A stretch of 64,000 nt of DNA from Meconema thalassinum (lineage: Eukaryota; Arthropoda; Insecta; Orthoptera; Tettigoniidae). Both the position numbers and the translations under genes were made by a program. The notes beneath the pieces are model-generated. The model was not told the DNA's origin and did not search any database. It was given only the letters and a program-made list of their open reading frames with translations. This document shows, one piece after another, positions 23,666-35,642 of this stretch. Each line of letters starts with the position of its first letter. Position 1 is the stretch's first letter. The stretch lies in the NCBI GenBank assembly GCA_946902985.2, contig OX336393.1:360512779-360576778 (forward strand), in the 5' to 3' direction.

Positions 23666-23797
23666 TATAGCACGTTGTATTTCAACAAGCTCCTACAACC
23701 AACATTCAATCATACTCCTTGAAAAGGACAAAGAGTTATAACAATACCCATGCATTTAGGAGAAAGTAGGCTATATGTTCTTTACGGAACATCTTGT

Positions 23798-24189
23798 TTT
23801 AAATTCAAGTAAGGACTGTAACATTCAATTTTTCAAATAGTTACTACTTTTGCCGCCAAACGCCACCGTCAACGTCTACTAGGCCTAGTTCAGAACTTAG
23901 CTACTAGACGCCACCGCAGTCAGCTCTTGGCAACGAACGTAGAAACCTAAGAGCGTTGTTTACATTCTTAACCTATACAATTTAGCTTCACACAGGTGTA
24001 ATTAGTGGAAGGTTCTTTAACATACCATAAATCTATGACATGGGACCGCCGGTTTTACTTCCCCTCCGAAGGAAGGCATACTGAGGGATTTTTAACGCTC
24101 TTAAAAATCCAACGGCTTCGGCCGGGTTTGAACCCGTTATCTTGGGCATAGAATCTGAGCATGCTACCATCTACGCCCCCGAAGCCGCT
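23798..24189 (-). mobile_element. Repeat Y remainder and SINE S2 copy (minus strand)
   Basis: Repeat Y resumes at 23798. From about 23830 to 24189 an S2 SINE reads on the minus strand: the plus strand shows CCGCCGGTTTTACTTCCCCT, GGGTTTGAACCCG and CTACGCCCCCGAAGCCGC. The paralog at 46560-46926 has the same order. Confidence 0.65.
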
Positions 24190-24199
24190 AATGGGTAAT

Positions 24200-24250
24200 T
24201 TAGGATAGGCTACGTATTTCGACCGTCAAGCGGTCATCATCAGATCCTAA
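24200..24250 (-). ncRNA. Possible hammerhead-ribozyme-like motif
   Basis: The minus strand reads TTAGGAT, CTGATGA, a GACCG/CGGTC stem, GAAA, then a short linker and ATCCTAA. The outer 7-bp stem is perfect and the order of core parts matches a hammerhead. The base pair next to the expected cleavage site is not canonical (GCCT before the outer stem), so activity is doubtful. A partial sibling at about 14301 has GCTCG/CGAGC in place of the inner stem. Confidence 0.35.
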
Positions 24251-24317
24251 TTACTGCGGCTGAAGTTTAGTTGTATATGCAAATACTAGCAGTACCCGAC
24301 ATGCATTGAATGCAATC

Positions 24318-24318
24318 A

Positions 24319-24350
<32 letters not shown>

Positions 24351-24365
24351 AACATAGAAAGAAAG
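24318..24365. repeat. GAAA microsatellite
   Basis: About ten AAAG units, slightly interrupted near the right end. Confidence 0.85.
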
Positions 24366-24489
24366 GGAATGTTTATCAAGCGCTGTTTGTATTTGCTTCA
24401 ATTCATTTGTGTCAAGGGTGTAAAGAACAAAGAAACCCCATACACTGCCGCTAAACTGTATGAAATACACTGATTTATTGGAAAGACTC

Positions 24490-25090
24490 TCGAGCCACCT
24501 ACGGTAAAATTCGCAAAACAACTCACCAAAATTCATCTGCTGTAACGATTAGCCCACTAACGCTCATTCTTTGAAGCAACTTGCGCACCACTGTATATGG
24601 AATAGATTTACTTATTCAGAAACTTTCGCGGGCATACTTTAACTAACTCAAGGTTCATTTATTGAAACGATTAGCGGGCCAACACACATTTGTTGAAAAG
24701 ATTCGTTCGTCACCTATTGTCAAAATCATTTACTATTACAGAAACATTTGCGGGAGTGTGCATGAAATGTCACTAAATTACTATCGCAATAGGGCGAATG
24801 GTACATTAACGCAAATGGTACTTAGTTGGAACGATTCCTGTGCCAACACTTAGCCTACTTGTTGATGTTACTTGTGTGCCACATATTGTAAAATGGATTT
24901 GCTGATTTAGAACCTTTTGCAGGAGTGTGCACAACATCTCCCTAAGTTTCATCGCAATCGAATGAATGTTAAATGAACTTGGTTGAAACGAATCGCGCGA
25001 CATCACTCATTTGTTGAAACGCCTCATACGCCACCTATTGTAAAATGAACTTGCTAGCTCAGAAACCTTTGTGGGAATGCGCACAAACAA
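24490..25090. repeat. Degenerate tandem repeat, unit roughly 120-170 bp
   Basis: The landmark CAGAAACTTTCGCGGGC and its variants recurs near 24616, 24738, 24908 and 25060, accompanied by GCCACCTATTGTAAAAT-like and GAAACGATT-like phrases. The spacing is irregular and the units are diverged. Confidence 0.65.
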
Positions 25091-25604
25091 ACATACAAAC
25101 AATAAAGGAGCATTAATTTTAATATAAAGGGTCATCGAAAAATAATGCCAACAATTTAAAAAATTATAGCACCGAAACCCTTTATGTTAAACGTGTATTT
25201 TTTTCACTGAACGCCAGCTGGTTAAAGTAAGTTTTGTTTTGGAGGGGACGTAACCTTGCTATGCGCACACTAGATGCGCAGTAGCCAAGGATGGCCGGGG
25301 GCGCTCGCACCATTGAAGTCCTGACTTCACCCCGTTGGATTTATTTTCTGGGGGTACATTAAAAACATTGTGTATGCAGAAAACAAGATGTTCAGTAAAG
25401 AACATATAGCCTACTTTCTCCTAAATGTATGAGTATAGTTATAACTCGTTGTTATTATCAAAGAGTATAATAGAACTATTCTTTGTTGAAGACCTTAGAA
25501 ACGATTTACCTCTACCAAACGCCACAACCTAGATAAAAACTGCTACCATCATTGAAGAAAGAAAGAAAGATAAGAAGTATCTAAAGAATGTTATGGATCT
25601 GGAG

Positions 25605-25834
25605 ACATAATCGACCGGACTGGCGGCGTGGCTCAGCGGTAACGTTCTCGCTTGCTGGACCGTATGTTTCAGGTTCGTATCCTGGCGCAGTCAGCTGGCA
25701 TTTGAGGGTGCACAAATGCGAGGGAGCCGTGTTAGTAGATTTACTGGCACGTTAAAGATCCCCTTCGGGACAAAATTCTGGCACCCCGGCGTCTCTAAAA
25801 GCAACAGTAGTTAAAAGGGACGTAAAACCAATAA

Positions 25835-25873
<39 letters not shown>

Positions 25874-25887
25874 ATAATCGGCCTGAC
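25605..25887 (+). mobile_element. SINE S1 copy 2, inside A3
   Basis: The target duplication ACATAATCGACCGGAC (25605-25620) matches ACATAATCGGCCTGAC (25872-25887) at 14 of 16 positions. The SINE at 25621-25871 has head, body and an ATT tail. The same insertion is present in A5. Confidence 0.85.
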
Positions 25888-26533
25888 GCGGGCAACATCC
25901 AACTTTGAGTTGAGGCATGTCTTTACACGTCTGGCTGCGTATGACTTTCACAACCCTAATTGAATTAACAAATCTTTCCATGACCCTACAGAGACGTGTG
26001 TATACCAACTATGTGGATATTTTCGATTGCTATTTGGCTGAAATAGAAGTATTAATTAATATCCTGAACTAGCACCAACGATAGAGTTCAGATACTATGT
26101 GAAATCGTTTTGTTCTTTACTTCAATTAACATTTTCAAATAACGCACAATAGGCTGTTACAAACCCTTTAAAATAGAAAGTAAAAATGTATCGTAGTATC
26201 ATCTTGTCATTCTTCAAATTCGATGCGCATAGAATGCAAATGGTATAGTAATCAATGGAGCCCCACGTAGACTAGTCGTGATATCTAGTGGTGAAATATC
26301 TAACAATATAATCCTAACAGAGCGAGTGCATTCTAGCGGCCAGAAGAAGAAACTTTTCAATAAAATCTGGTCGGCGTACAGTTACCTTTTTGGCAGCTAG
26401 ATGTCTCGAGTAAATCTGCTGGCGAATTATGTTTTAATTAAATATATATTTTACACCATAATATGCACAATATAACGCTTAATTTTAAAACATCTGAGTC
26501 ATTACAAAACAATAAACATATAAAATTTCAAGC

Positions 26534-26612
26534 AAAAAAACTAGCTCTGATCGGGTTTGAACCATAGGCATTTGAGCGATAGACTAACGCTCTACCACTG
26601 AGCTAATTGTGT
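26534..26612 (-). tRNA. tRNA-like Pol III unit inside A3 (not a functional tRNA)
   Basis: The minus strand shows TAGCTCAGTGG (box A) and GGTTCAAACCC (box B), then a run of seven T about 14 nt after box B. The acceptor and T stems do not pair properly, so this is a tRNA-derived Pol III unit rather than a working tRNA. The sibling is at 36303-36384. Confidence 0.5.
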
Positions 26613-27491
26613 CAACGAATGTCATTCTATATAAAATGACTTACATAGAACTTGTTAGCAAATAGTGATTTATACTAAACGATTTCATCACTGGAGTATA
26701 TTATTTATATATAAAGCATTTCATACAAAGTTTATTTATTTTATATCAGTACGCTATATTGCATGCAATACTCAAATTAGTGAAATATAAGTCAGGCACA
26801 AGATATCCGCTGCCATCTTGTCTTATTACTAAATCAGCTCAGTTTTTTAAAATCACGTCTGCACTATAGTATTACAAAATAAACTTTTAATTTCGAACGT
26901 GCCTCTTCCTTTAGAACAGTTAAAACGATTCTCGGCTCGATAATCGGAACTGGTGGGTCCCATGATATGGATTATAAAGTTTGCATAATTCGCACGGCCG
27001 CCATCCTGAAATGGTATGGCGGACGACCTTGTAGTTTGGTCACAAGACGCATCCTATACGAAGGTATGTTGTTACCAAATTTGGTAGAGATCGGATGATT
27101 TGGTTAGTCGTTATTTGATTTTACGTTTTGAACGTTTGAGTGGCCGCCATTCAGTTTTAGTAAAGATGGCGGCGATATAAAACATGACACTGAGGTGTCC
27201 TTTGCTAGTGCTACCTTTGTACCAAATTTCGTTCAATTCGCATTCACCGTGTTCGAATTGATAGGGGGGGACAGACATTCAGAGTACACACACTCACACA
27301 CACACACACACAGACACACAGACACACACACACACACACAGACTCACACACACACATACACACACACAGACAGACACACTTTTTTCGCCCTGTGTTGATC
27401 TCATAAGTCTACTTTCATTTTTTGCAAAAATCGAAAGTAGGCTAAAAATCGGGATTTGGAGCATTTGGCATTATTTTTCGATGACCCTGTA

Positions 27492-27830
27492 TAGAGATTA
27501 ATAGGTGAAGTCTTATTATACCATTATAGAAAAGGGTATTTTCGTGTAGTTGTGCATTCATACAGTACTGTATATTGATGTGTCCCCAAGTTTACGGATG
27601 AGGAATCTAGTTGTGTGCACTGATTAGCCTACTGGTGTTTCATATTCGATAGCGGGGACCAGGAGCAAGACGTGCAGTGCATACAGCTGATTCCTGGTCA
27701 GCACATAGGCTGGTTGGCAGCGTTAGTTTGAAGGCAGTGCAAGATTATCGTGCTCTGGGCCAATGGGCGTGAAAGCAAACAGAACCATTCCTTAGTGAAA
27801 TGTAACAATTTACAGTATAATAAAGGTATT
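27492..27830. other. No gene seen
   Basis: Spacer between the mariner relic and the 3' end of the next LINE. No motif is recognised. Confidence 0.45.
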
Positions 27831-29358
27831 TATTGCAGCCAATGGCCATGAGGCAATATAAAAATAATAATAATAAAAACCCAAAATATTCAAGATCACA
27901 TTCAACTGTCATTGACAACAAAAGCTATTAAGTGACTCAACCCTCCGTCCGCATGTCATGGCATGATACCTTTCACAGACACTTCCACACAATTTGCAAA
28001 TGCATTTCATACTAGGCTCATGATACCCTTCCATTTTGCATAACTTGAAATGGAATCCATGTATTGCGAAACGAGTGATTGTATGTCTCAGGTCGTAACA
28101 TGGACCCTTCCACTCATCGGACGTCATTGCGGCTGTTAAATAAAAGTCACTCCATATTTGCATCCTCTTCGTTTTGAGCTCTTTTAGAAGGTCCTCGTAC
28201 TGGGCGGTAGATGGGAGCAATAGTTGACACCTTAAATCGTCGATGTAGAAGGTCTCTCTTGACATTTCATAACACAGTCGCGATGGGCTATACTTTGAGA
28301 TACACAGGACTTTTTTCATGAAAGTTGCCTTGACTCTTTCTATGCACTTCATGTTGTTTTTCGTGAGATTCTCCCATATAATGTTCAGACCGTAGCTTAT
28401 TATTGGGCTGATTTTTACTCTAAATAATGTCATAGCTGTCTCTAAAGATAGTTTATTAAGATTTTCTATTTCATGCATTGCTTTTATGGCATGTATTGTT
28501 CTGTCCTTTATATGTTCGGTGAAAGTATCCCCATGTGTCTGAAAAATTAGTCCTAAGTACTTAAATTGATTTACAATACGTAACGCCTTGTGCTCTAGAT
28601 ATAGGGACTCTCCTGCTACTATTCTACCTCCTTTGCGGAAGATCATGGATACGGTTTTGTCTAAGTTTATATCGAGTTCATTTTTTCCGGCCCAAATTGC
28701 CAACAGGTCTAGGGACGACTGTAGACTTTGACGTGAAGTTGAGGCTAGAACTACGTCATCTGCGTATATGTACATGCTAACTCCATCTAGCTTCACGGAT
28801 TTTACTATGTCTGCTGTAGCAACATTAAACAGTGTTGGACTTAGGGGATCGCCCTGCAATACCCCAATGTATTGTTCTATGGGTTCTGAGAGGGTGACAC
28901 TGTCGTCAATTATCAGCATGTTATTGTTGAGTATATTACGTATGAACGCAGTGATATAGTGATCTATTCCAATCATCAATCCCAGTTTATCCAGAAGTAT
29001 TCTTCTGTTAAGAGTGTCAAAAGCCTTGCTGTAGTCAACAAACACAGAGTAAAGTTTCCCTTTCGGGTGTCTTAAGGCCTCTTTAATGTCTTCCTGGAGG
29101 CAGCAAACTGCCTGAATGGTCGACCTGCCTACCCGGAATCCAAATTGTTCTTCCGGCATACTGTGATCAGTCAAATTAGTCAAACGGCCTGTTATTATTT
29201 TGGTGAACGTTTTGAAGAGTACATCTTCCAGAGCGATACCTCTATAGGCATCTGGGTCATCTAAATCTCCCTTCCCTTTGTAGAGCATTTTTAGCCTATT
29301 TTCAATTTTGAAAAAATAGGCTTATGAGATCACCTTTTGTCCGTGTGTGTGTGCGTGC

Positions 29359-29400
<42 letters not shown>

Positions 29401-31800
29401 TTCGTGTGTGTGTCCCCCCCTAATAAAAACTAAACGGCAGGAGCGATTTCAATGAAACTCGGAAAGTTCATACCACTATTCCCGGCGACCTCGACCGTGC
29501 CCTTCAAATTTTGTTACGACTCACCAATCCAACATGGCGGCTGTGCGAAATATTTCACCAGCATTCAATATCTCCGAAACTATTACCGATATTACCCTGA
29601 CATTTTCTATGGTGATAGAGGGAACTACTATAAGTTCACTTATGTGACTTTTGAAAACTTGGTAACTACAAAACGAACATGGCGGCCAAGCGAATTTGCG
29701 ACTTTTAAATAGACGTTTCTCGCGATTTGACCAACCAAACGCAATGAAACTTGGTACAGTATATGTTTATATACATTGTAATGCACCGACATCTAACTTC
29801 GTTCAATTGTTTACATAATCACAAGATGGCGGATGTGCGAAATATTTCACTGGCAATCTATATCTCTGAAACTATTAGCGGTATCTCCCTAAAATTTTGT
29901 ACTGAGATAAAGGGCACTACTGGAAGTCCATCTATAAGATTTTCAAAAACCGGTTAACTACAAAACGAACATGGCGGCCAAGCGAATTTGAACATTTTAA
30001 ATAGACCTTTCTCGCGATTTAATGTTCCAAGCGCACTGAAACCTGGTACAGGAAATATTTATACACATTGTAATCCACTGGTATCTAATTTAGTTCAATT
30101 GTTTACATAACCTCAAGATGGCGGCAGTGCGAATTTTAAAATTAAGTTTTTATTTCTTGTGATGTAGTCATGCGATCGAAGTGAAAGTTTGAATAATGAA
30201 CCTACGCAATAATTTTCCTTTAATGGTACATGACTCTATGGCCTATACATTTAACAATCCAACATGGCGACCATCCGAAATATTTAGACGATACTGAATA
30301 TCTACGAATCTATTTTAGCAATCAAACTGCATTTTTTAATGTTCATAGGGGCTATGAACTTAAGTTCACCTATAGGACTTTAAATAACCTGGTGATCACA
30401 AATCCAACATGGCGGTGACGCGAATTATAAATATTCACATGGACGTTTCTCGCAATTTAACCATCCGCGTGCAGTGAAACTTGGTACAGTAAATCTTTAT
30501 CCGAATGTTAATCCACTGGCATCTAATTTATTTCAATTGTTTCCATAACCTCAAGATGGCAGCTGTGAAAAAAAAATCTCCTTGTTTTTTCTTGTGTCCT
30601 AATTATGCGATTGAAGTTTGAATACTACACGTTCACAATAATCTGCATGTAACAGTACATAACTCTAGGACCTACATATATAAAATCCAACATGGCGACC
30701 ATCCGAAATATTTAGTCGGTTCTCAATATCTACGAATCTATTACAGCAATCAAACTGAAATTGTGTATGTTAAATAGTGGCAATTAACATAAGTAGGATA
30801 TATGAAAATAGGCTGTATAGTTCTTCACGGAACTACTTGTTATTACTGCAGTTCTCCACTGTGTAGGGATTTTCCCTGATCGTAGGCATTCATTCATGAG
30901 CGCTGTCCAGGCAGGCACCATAGTTGGGGCTGCGAGTTTTAAGTGTTCATTTGTGATGAGGTTTGGACCTGGTGCTCTGTGTGCTCTGCTCAATTGTATT
31001 GTTTTTATGACCTCCTCTTCCATGATGGGCGCGAAATCTACACATGGTGACAAAACGGCGCTAGGGCGTGTGTCTTTAGCCCCTAATAGATTGCATAGAT
31101 GTTGCGACCATGTCTGTATAGGTATATTTTTTGGAAATCTAGGATTCTTTGTTTGAAGTGCCTTATATGGGTCAGTTTCTGCTTCTTCTACTAAGTGCTT
31201 TTCTTTATTCAGATGATAGGTTATTTTTGCTTAGGTTATTTTTGCTTGTCTTACAACTTATTTGTAATCTCGCCTTTTGTTCGCATAGTCGCTGTAGGCC
31301 GCCTCTGTCTTCAACTCTCTGGCTCTGTGTAGGGCATTGAGCGTCAATTTCCTTTTACTATAGCAATCAGTGTTGAACCAAGGATTGCCTTTTCGCAAAT
31401 TGTTTTTGCCAGGAGGAATGGCTTCCTTGATGTGTTTGTCCATGGCTTCTAGAGCAGTGTTCACGTCCCCTTCCTTGATGGAGTTCATTATCTGTCGCAA
31501 GTCTACTTTCTTAATTATTTCGACGTCAAGTTTCCTTGGAAGTTTGATTCTTGAAACTGCATTGAGTGTATATTTCTCATTAAATTGTAGAATTGTCTCT
31601 ACTGGTAAGTGTTTCCTCACTGCAACACTTGTTACAATATTTTGAAATATCACTTTAGCTCCGTCATTAATGAGAACCAAATCTATTGTACTGCTACCAT
31701 TTGGGCTGTAGTAGGTTTTCTCAATTTTGTTATTGGTAACTCTGAACCCTTCATGTTCCAGATAAGATATTACTGTATCTGTTTTAACAATTTATGTGAA
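27831..31800 (-). pseudogene. Non-LTR retrotransposon, interrupted by element B2
   Basis: Three minus-strand pieces make one gene. 31800-31258 carries the end of the endonuclease (SSTIDLVLIN) and the linker (RKGNPWFNTDCYSKRK). About 31170-30841 starts the reverse transcriptase (SRAHRAPGPNLITNEHLK, IPTQWRTAV). 29288-27909 continues with MLYKGKGDLDDPDAYRGIAL, EEQFGFRVGRST, VFVDYSKAFD, GVLQGDPLSPTLFN and the catalytic YADD in MYIYADDVVLA. It ends in a zinc-knuckle-like CICKLCGSVCERYHAMTC. An AAT-rich tail lies near 27845-27862. A frame change near 31170-31258 and the 5' truncation make it inactive. The clade is uncertain (Jockey/CR1/R1-like). Confidence 0.85.
29289..30840 (+). mobile_element. 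HINE/DINE-1-like element, family B, copy B2
   Basis: The 5' end TTTTAGCCTATTTTC (hairpin) is followed by a long GT microsatellite (29342-29412), a C-run, the conserved block and diverged tandem units with ATGGCGGC motifs. The 3' end has GAAAATAGGCT, AGTTC/GAACT and CTTGT (30836-30840). It sits inside the reverse transcriptase frame above. Removing exactly this interval restores an open junction with no extra or missing codon. Confidence 0.85.
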
Positions 31801-33178
31801 ACCAAGAAAGAGGAGGCTTCGGGGTGTGTGGGAAGGAGATTATTTAAAAGGTTTAAAACACTGTACTTAGCTGATGGAGGCTGTATGAATTCGGGCGTCC
31901 TTCCGGTTTCAACTTGCAGTCCTGGCTTCAAATATTGGGTCGGCTAGTCCGCGCTGGGGCCAGCACGCCCTCATGCGTTCACGTCTTCACAATTTCTCAT
32001 CTTCCTCTGCTCGTCGTAATGCCTGTCCGTCATATTGATAATATTCCCTTTTTAATGTCTTGTGTTGTCGTCATAGAATTCGCTGAGTGTTTGTTATTCT
32101 TTACGCAATGCAGTCGCAAGAGTTTCAAGTGTTTGTATTTCTGTGTCAATGATTGCAACGCTTGTTGAATTCTCTCATGCCTTGGATTCTTAATTATTAT
32201 TCCAGGAATAAGGAATTGGTTCCTTAGTTTAGGGGCTGCGCAAACGCTCTCATGTAGCCCCAGGAATAAGGAACTTGTAACAATATTTATATTCGACCCT
32301 GACTATTATATGTCTGAAAACTGTATCATAATGATGGTCATTATAACACTATTTTTCATTATGAAACAGTTTCTCCCACCAATCACAGCTCAAGAAACAG
32401 TTGTTTGACCAATAATATAAGGATACCATCGCGCATGCGCTCAAAATCCAACATGTCTATATAAATTACCGAAAGTGCACCGTCCATATGTTCGCGTAAA
32501 TAAACTGGTGAATATGAGACAAGAAATAGTACTGTACCTTAATATCCCCAAACCCAATTTCTACACAGCGCGTTGTTTTCAAACGAATCGGTGACATTTT
32601 CACTGAATACGGGTGCACAATCTGAACATATGGCATTGAAGCACACAGAGCGCATGCGTCGGTCGGTCAGAGAGCTTGGAAATCAGAGATATGCTACCCA
32701 GCGCAGCACCCGATCACAAAATTCTAGTGACAATCTCAACAGATATTTATGAATATGTAGCCTATGTTAAAACATATAATAAAGTTATAATTATCGTCGA
32801 ACATAAACAATCGTATGAAACTCGCCTATAATGGTAATTCAGACACTCGTATGGAAATTATAAAACTCGCATACGCTCGTTTCATAAATATACTCGAGTC
32901 TTAATTATAGCCATTATAGGCTCGTTGCATAATGTACTATTTTAGGTTAATATTCCATTATATATGCAAACATGAACCTGATCCTAGCGTGACTTATCCT
33001 GTTGGACAGCACATCTACACACGACTGGAAGGTGTGGCCAACCATAAGGAACATAATGGATAGGAAGAGTTTGATAAATTGGAAATATTACAAAGAAGAA
33101 TAAAATGACATAGAAATGACCATGATAGCATGATTCCTTATTGACGTATTAATTATAATCAAATATTTACTACCTTAA
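31801..33178. other. No gene seen; short repeat pieces
   Basis: TTAGGGGCTGCG and CATGTAGCCCC at 32228-32266 match the start of repeat Y (46446-46480). The region 32280-32940 contains ATAATG-rich inverted phrases but no ends that I can define. Confidence 0.45.
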
Positions 33179-33179
33179 G

Positions 33180-33506
33180 GGGCTTCGGTGGCGTAGTTGG
33201 TAGCATACTGAATTGCTGTGCCCAAGATAGCGGCCGAAAAAAAATCCTTCAGTGTGCCTTCCTACGGAGGGAAAGTAAAGCCGGCGGTCCCATGTCATAG
33301 ATTTATGGCATGTTAAAGATCCTTCCACAGACTAAACTTGTGTGAAGCTAAATTGTTAGGAATGCTCTATCAAAGTTCCAACGTTGAACTACTTGAATTT
33401 GAACGGAACTTGTAGCTCGCTAGAAGCATCTACAGACTCAGGCGAACCGAACATGTCCTCGGACACTCCCGGCACTAAAAGCCATACGATAAATAATTAA
33501 ATACTA
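33180..33506 (+). mobile_element. SINE family S2 copy
   Basis: The head GGCTTCGGTGGCGTAGTTGG, body GTAAAGCCGGCGGTCCCATG and tail GAACATGTCCTCGGACACTC / AAGCCATACGATAAATAA are present. The box B region has been lost by a small deletion after GATAGCGG. Confidence 0.7.
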
Positions 33507-33597
33507 CCGTAAGTCAAACCGTACTGGTTTCGGTCACATACCTTCAGCATGGTATAGGATAAGTTACTGTGTAATAACATACAACTTAATTATACAA

Positions 33598-34460
33598 ATG
33601 ATTAGGTTGGTCGTAATTTGATTTAAGCTTTTAACATTTGGATGACGGCGATATAAATCATGACACTGAGGTGCACTTTGCTAGTGCTATCTCGGTACCA
33701 AATGTCGTTCAATTCGGTCCCACCGTGTTCAAATTAATAGGGGGAATCGATTTTGACACAAAGATGGCTGCCATCCGAAAACTATTGGGCTAATGACCTA
33801 TTAATTTGGTCAAAGGATGCTTCCTCCATAAAGGTATGTTGTTGCAAAATTTGGTAGAGATCGGATGATTAGGTTAGCCGTAATTTGATTTAAGCTTTGA
33901 ACATTTGTGTGGCCGCCATTACGTTTCCCTCAAGATGGCGGCGATATAAAACATGACACTGAGGTGCCTTTTGCTATTACTACCTCTGTACCAAATTTTG
34001 TTCTATTCGGTTTCACCGTGTTCGAATTAATAGGGGGTATCGATTTTCACACAAAGATGGCCGCCATCCGCAAATCATTGGGCTGATGACCTATTATTTT
34101 GGTCAAAGGATGCTACCCCCATAAAGGTATGTTGTTGCAAAATTTGGTAGAGATCGGATGATTAGGTTAGTCGTAATTTGATTTAAGCTTTGAACATTTG
34201 TGTGGCCGCCATTACGTTTCCGTCAAGATGGCGGCGATATAAAACATGACACTGAGGTGTCCTTTGCTAGTGCTACCTTTGTACCAAATTCCGTTCAATT
34301 CGGGTTCACCGTGTTCGAATTGATAGGGGGGGGACAGACATTCAGAGTACACAGACTCACACACACACAGACTCACACACAGACACACACAATTTTTCGC
34401 CCTGTGTTTATCTCATAAGTCTACTTTCATTTGTTTGCAAAAATCGAATGTAGGCTAAAA
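33598..34460 (-). mobile_element. HINE-like element, family A, copy A4 (3'-truncated)
   Basis: The 5' end is intact at 34460 on the minus strand, with hairpin, a short GT microsatellite (about 34335-34392) and a C-run. Three units have landmarks at 33725, 34018 and 34311, again 293 bp apart. The 3' module and stem-loop are missing at the left edge. Confidence 0.75.
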
Positions 34461-34697
34461 ATATACCGGAAACAATATGGAAAAGAAGAGTGATGCTTCT
34501 TGGACATATTTACAGAATGGATGTTAATAGACTAACTAAACGAATTTTCATATACCTTTTGGAAAAGAAATCAACCACCAACTGGATTTAAGAAGTCAAG
34601 AAACATCTGGAAAGGAACAACATCAGAGAAGAAGAATATTATTGAAACTAGAGGTTTTAAGAACGAAAGTCTTGCAACTGGAAGGATTCCAAGACAG

Positions 34698-35096
34698 GAA
34701 GGAAAATAATAATAATGCAGTAATATCGTATGACCTCGGATGCAGGGTGCAAGCTTTGTTAATTGACGCCCAGAGGGAAACTTACATGTCGAATTTTATC
34801 GCTCTTTGAAGCGCTATGAAAGTCAAGGAGGTTAGATATCTAAGCTCCTTGCCACTATATCGCTTTCTAGTCGAGAAATGGGGAACTTTGTGTTGGCGGA
34901 AAATCCCGAGATTAATTATGCATTATGAACATGGCCTACTGAGTTCAAGTGGGTTCTTTAATATGCCAACATCGTATGACATGCGTATCGTGATTTTTGT
35001 CGCCTTTCAAAAATCACTTACCACGGCCTGGAGTGAACCTGCAAGCTTGGGGTTTACAGTCCGACCACTCACCCACCGTAGCAAGCTGAAGGAAAA
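34698..35096 (-). mobile_element. SINE family S3, copy 3, with 9-bp target duplication
   Basis: GAAGGAAAA flanks the insert at 34698-34706 and 35088-35096. The SINE at 34707-35087 reads on the minus strand, with its ATT tail at the left and GTGGGTGAGTGG head at the right. Confidence 0.85.
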
Positions 35097-35362
35097 GAAA
35101 AAAGGCGTAAAGTGGACTGAGGATAGAACAAGATGTTCAGTAAAGAACATATAGCCTACTTTCTCCTAAATGTATGAGTATAGTTATAACTCGTTGTTAT
35201 TATCAAAGAGTATAATAGAATCGTTTCTTGGTTGAAGACCTTAGAAAGTATTACCTCTACCAAACGCCACAACCTAGATAAAAAACTGCTACCATCATTC
35301 AAGAAAGAAAGAAAGAAAGAAAGAAAGATCAGAAATATCTCAAGAATGTTATGGATCTGGAG

Positions 35363-35592
35363 ACATAATCGACCGGACTGGCAGCGTGGCTCAGCGGTAA
35401 CGTTCTCGCTTGCTGGGCCCTAGGTTGCAGGTTCGTATCCTGGCGCAGTCAGTTGGCATTTGAGGGTGCAGAAATACGAGGGAGCCGTGTCAGTACATTT
35501 ACTGGCACGTTAAAGATCCCCTTCGGGCCAAAATTCCGGCACCCCAGCGTCTCTAAAAGCAGCAGTAGTTAAAAGGGACGTAAAACCAATAA

Positions 35593-35628
<36 letters not shown>

Positions 35629-35642
35629 ATAATCGACCTGCC
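35363..35642 (+). mobile_element. SINE S1 copy 3, inside A5
   Basis: The duplication ACATAATCGACCGGAC (35363-35378) matches the copy at 35627-35642 with two or three differences. The SINE is 35379-35626. Confidence 0.85.

Larger units (their letters stand above)
18601..23797 (+). mobile_element. HINE/DINE-1-like element, family A, copy A2, carrying a LINE
   Basis: The 5' end is TTTTAGCCTACTTTC with hairpin partner GAAAGTAGACT at 18632-18642. A GT microsatellite runs at about 18672-18755, followed by a C-run and the 293-bp tandem array. The unique 3' module includes GTTATAACAATACCC, GAAAGTAGGCT (23762-23772), a stem-loop ATGTTC/GAACAT (23775-23792) and CTTGT (23793-23797). Without the LINE and its duplication, the element is about 2.16 kb. 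The paralogous empty site at about 46553-46556 shows insertion between T and T with no duplication. Confidence 0.8.
25383..27447 (-). mobile_element. HINE-like element, composite subfamily A', copy A3
   Basis: On the minus strand the element starts at 27447 (TTTTAGCC, hairpin), passes a GT-rich microsatellite (about 27290-27382) and one 293-bp-type unit, and then about 1.1 kb of unique sequence. It contains a tRNA-like unit and a SINE S1 before the family A 3' end (stem-loop and CTTGT at 25383-25387). Copy A5 (35128-37194) has the same cargo, the same length within 2 bp and different flanks. Confidence 0.8.
25126..27491 (+). mobile_element. mariner-like relic split by element A3
   Basis: The left end AGGGTCATCGAAAAATAATG (25128 onward) and right end CATTATTTTTCGATGACCCT (to 27488) are inverse copies, bordered by TA-containing flanks. 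About 250 bp of the left side remain. Near 25316-25378, PDFTPLD and, one frame over, FWGYIKNIVYA match the third-Asp region of a mariner transposase. The rest is lost. Confidence 0.7.

Noticed and set aside
26534..26612. Genuine tRNA gene
   Set aside because: Box A, box B and a T-run are present, but the acceptor and T stems do not pair. It is better called a tRNA-like Pol III unit.
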